In this document: piece after piece, positions 63,666-64,000 of the stretch
Layout of the letters: each line of letters begins with the position of its first letter
Numbering within the stretch: the first letter of the stretch is position 1
DNA from: Reyranella sp.
Lineage (GTDB): Bacteria > Pseudomonadota > Alphaproteobacteria > Reyranellales > Reyranellaceae
Assembly (NCBI GenBank): GCA_022844015.1
Contig: JALHMO010000001.1
Coordinates: forward strand, 1-64,000
DNA: 64,000 nt
Direction: 5' to 3'
Notes under the pieces: model-generated
Seen by the model: the letters and a program-made list of their open reading frames with translations, nothing else
Told to the model about the DNA's origin: nothing
Database searches by the model: none
Translations under genes and position numbers: made by a program

Positions 63666-64000
63666 TCACTCCTCGAACCATGTCGTGAAATCCTCGATCG
63701 GGGCGCGCTCGGTGATCAGGTTGTTTGGCACCGCGTCGGGGTCGGCGTAGCCCAGCGCCAGGCCGCAGATCACGATCTGGTCGTCGGGGATGGCGAGCTC
63801 GCGTCGCACCACGTGCTGGTAGCGGCTGAAGGCGGCCTGCGGGCAGGTGTGCAGGCCCTTCTCGCGGGCGAGCAGCATGAGCTGGTCGAGGAAGATGCCG
63901 CAGTCGATCCATTGGCCGCCGCCCATGCGGCGCTCGACGCACAGGATCATGCCGACGGGAGCGTCGAAGAACAGGAAGTTGCGGCGGAACTGCTTCAGCA
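63666..64000 (-). CDS. Nitroreductase family protein, C-terminal part (5' end outside window)
   Basis: The frame is open to the right window edge (…FRRNFLFFDAPVGMILCVERR…), so ATG 63950 is internal. The visible roughly 110 residues (GGGQWIDCGIFLDQLMLLAREKGLHTCPQAAFSRY, IPDDQIVICGLALGYADP, and the ending DFTTWFEE) match the C-terminal half of FMN-dependent nitroreductases, which form dimers with FMN at the interface. The substrate is unknown. The N-terminal FMN-binding half lies beyond the window. Confidence 0.85.
   Translation of the reverse strand, partial: LKQFRRNFLFFDAPVGMILCVERRMGGGQWIDCGIFLDQLMLLAREKGLHTCPQAAFSRYQHVVRRELAIPDDQIVICGLALGYADPDAVPNNLITERAPIEDFTTWFEE

Overview
The window is a GC-rich stretch of a bacterial chromosome. 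The best fit is Alphaproteobacteria, judged from the gene content and order rimP-nusA-ylxR-infB-rbfA / truB-rpsO-pnp, the two-domain YlxR protein, an FMN-riboswitch-controlled lone lumazine synthase of the RibH2 type, and the style of the intergenic palindromes. A Reyranella-like or Rhodospirillales/Hyphomicrobiales relative is a guess that cannot be proven from sequence alone. There is no sign of phage, insertion sequence, integron or CRISPR. No tRNA or rRNA gene was seen.

Layout. Positions 1-16 kb hold mixed housekeeping and accessory genes: the tail of an MgtC-type protein, a GNAT acetyltransferase, a membrane-anchored SGNH hydrolase, a feruloyl-CoA synthase, a GST, a histidine kinase/receiver/class III cyclase broken by a one-base frameshift, a TPR protein, a ComM/YifB AAA ATPase, a coiled-coil protein, an LLM-class oxidoreductase and a patatin with about seven membrane segments. 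Positions 16-24.5 kb hold a cupin, a YqhA/UPF0114 membrane protein, ribH with its FMN riboswitch, a large secreted DUF4214 protein, an alkyl-DHAP-synthase-like flavoenzyme and a TauD/TfdA dioxygenase. Positions 24.5-29.3 kb hold the histidine genes hisA, hisF and hisE, followed by HIT and alpha/beta-hydrolase genes. hisA and hisF are separated by an opposite-strand 2OG-Fe(II) dioxygenase. Positions 29.6-40 kb hold an M20 amidohydrolase with a coupled outer-membrane porin, a TPP enzyme, trmB, a truncated substrate-binding gene coupled to a hybrid sensor kinase, and a RssA-like patatin. Positions 40-52.7 kb are the transcription/translation supercluster, interrupted between rbfA and truB by an opposite-strand MFS/spermidine-synthase-like fusion. 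Positions 53-64 kb hold an ECF sigma/YciI pair, a metallophosphatase, an intracellular PHB depolymerase, a SCO copper chaperone, a MESH1-type HD hydrolase, a flavin-reductase-like protein, an amidase, acetyl-CoA synthetase and the end of a nitroreductase.

The least expected layer is intergenic. At least four families of large palindromes recur here. Family A is a composite of several hairpins at 45.9, 54.8, 56.0, 59.5, 61.0 and 63.5 kb, with a half copy at 23.5 kb. Family B lies at 48.9 and 52.8 kb, family C at 2.8, 4.9, 23.5 and 32.1 kb, and family D at 32.2 and 61.2 kb. A small shared module, called E here, is nested inside copies of A and B. One family A copy sits inside the infB-rbfA operon and another supplies the 3' end of the amidase gene. 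Most individual genes are assignable to known families. The strongest candidates for something new are this mosaic repeat system, the truncated binding-protein/kinase pair, and the DUF4214 protein with a possible embedded Cys-His hydrolase region.
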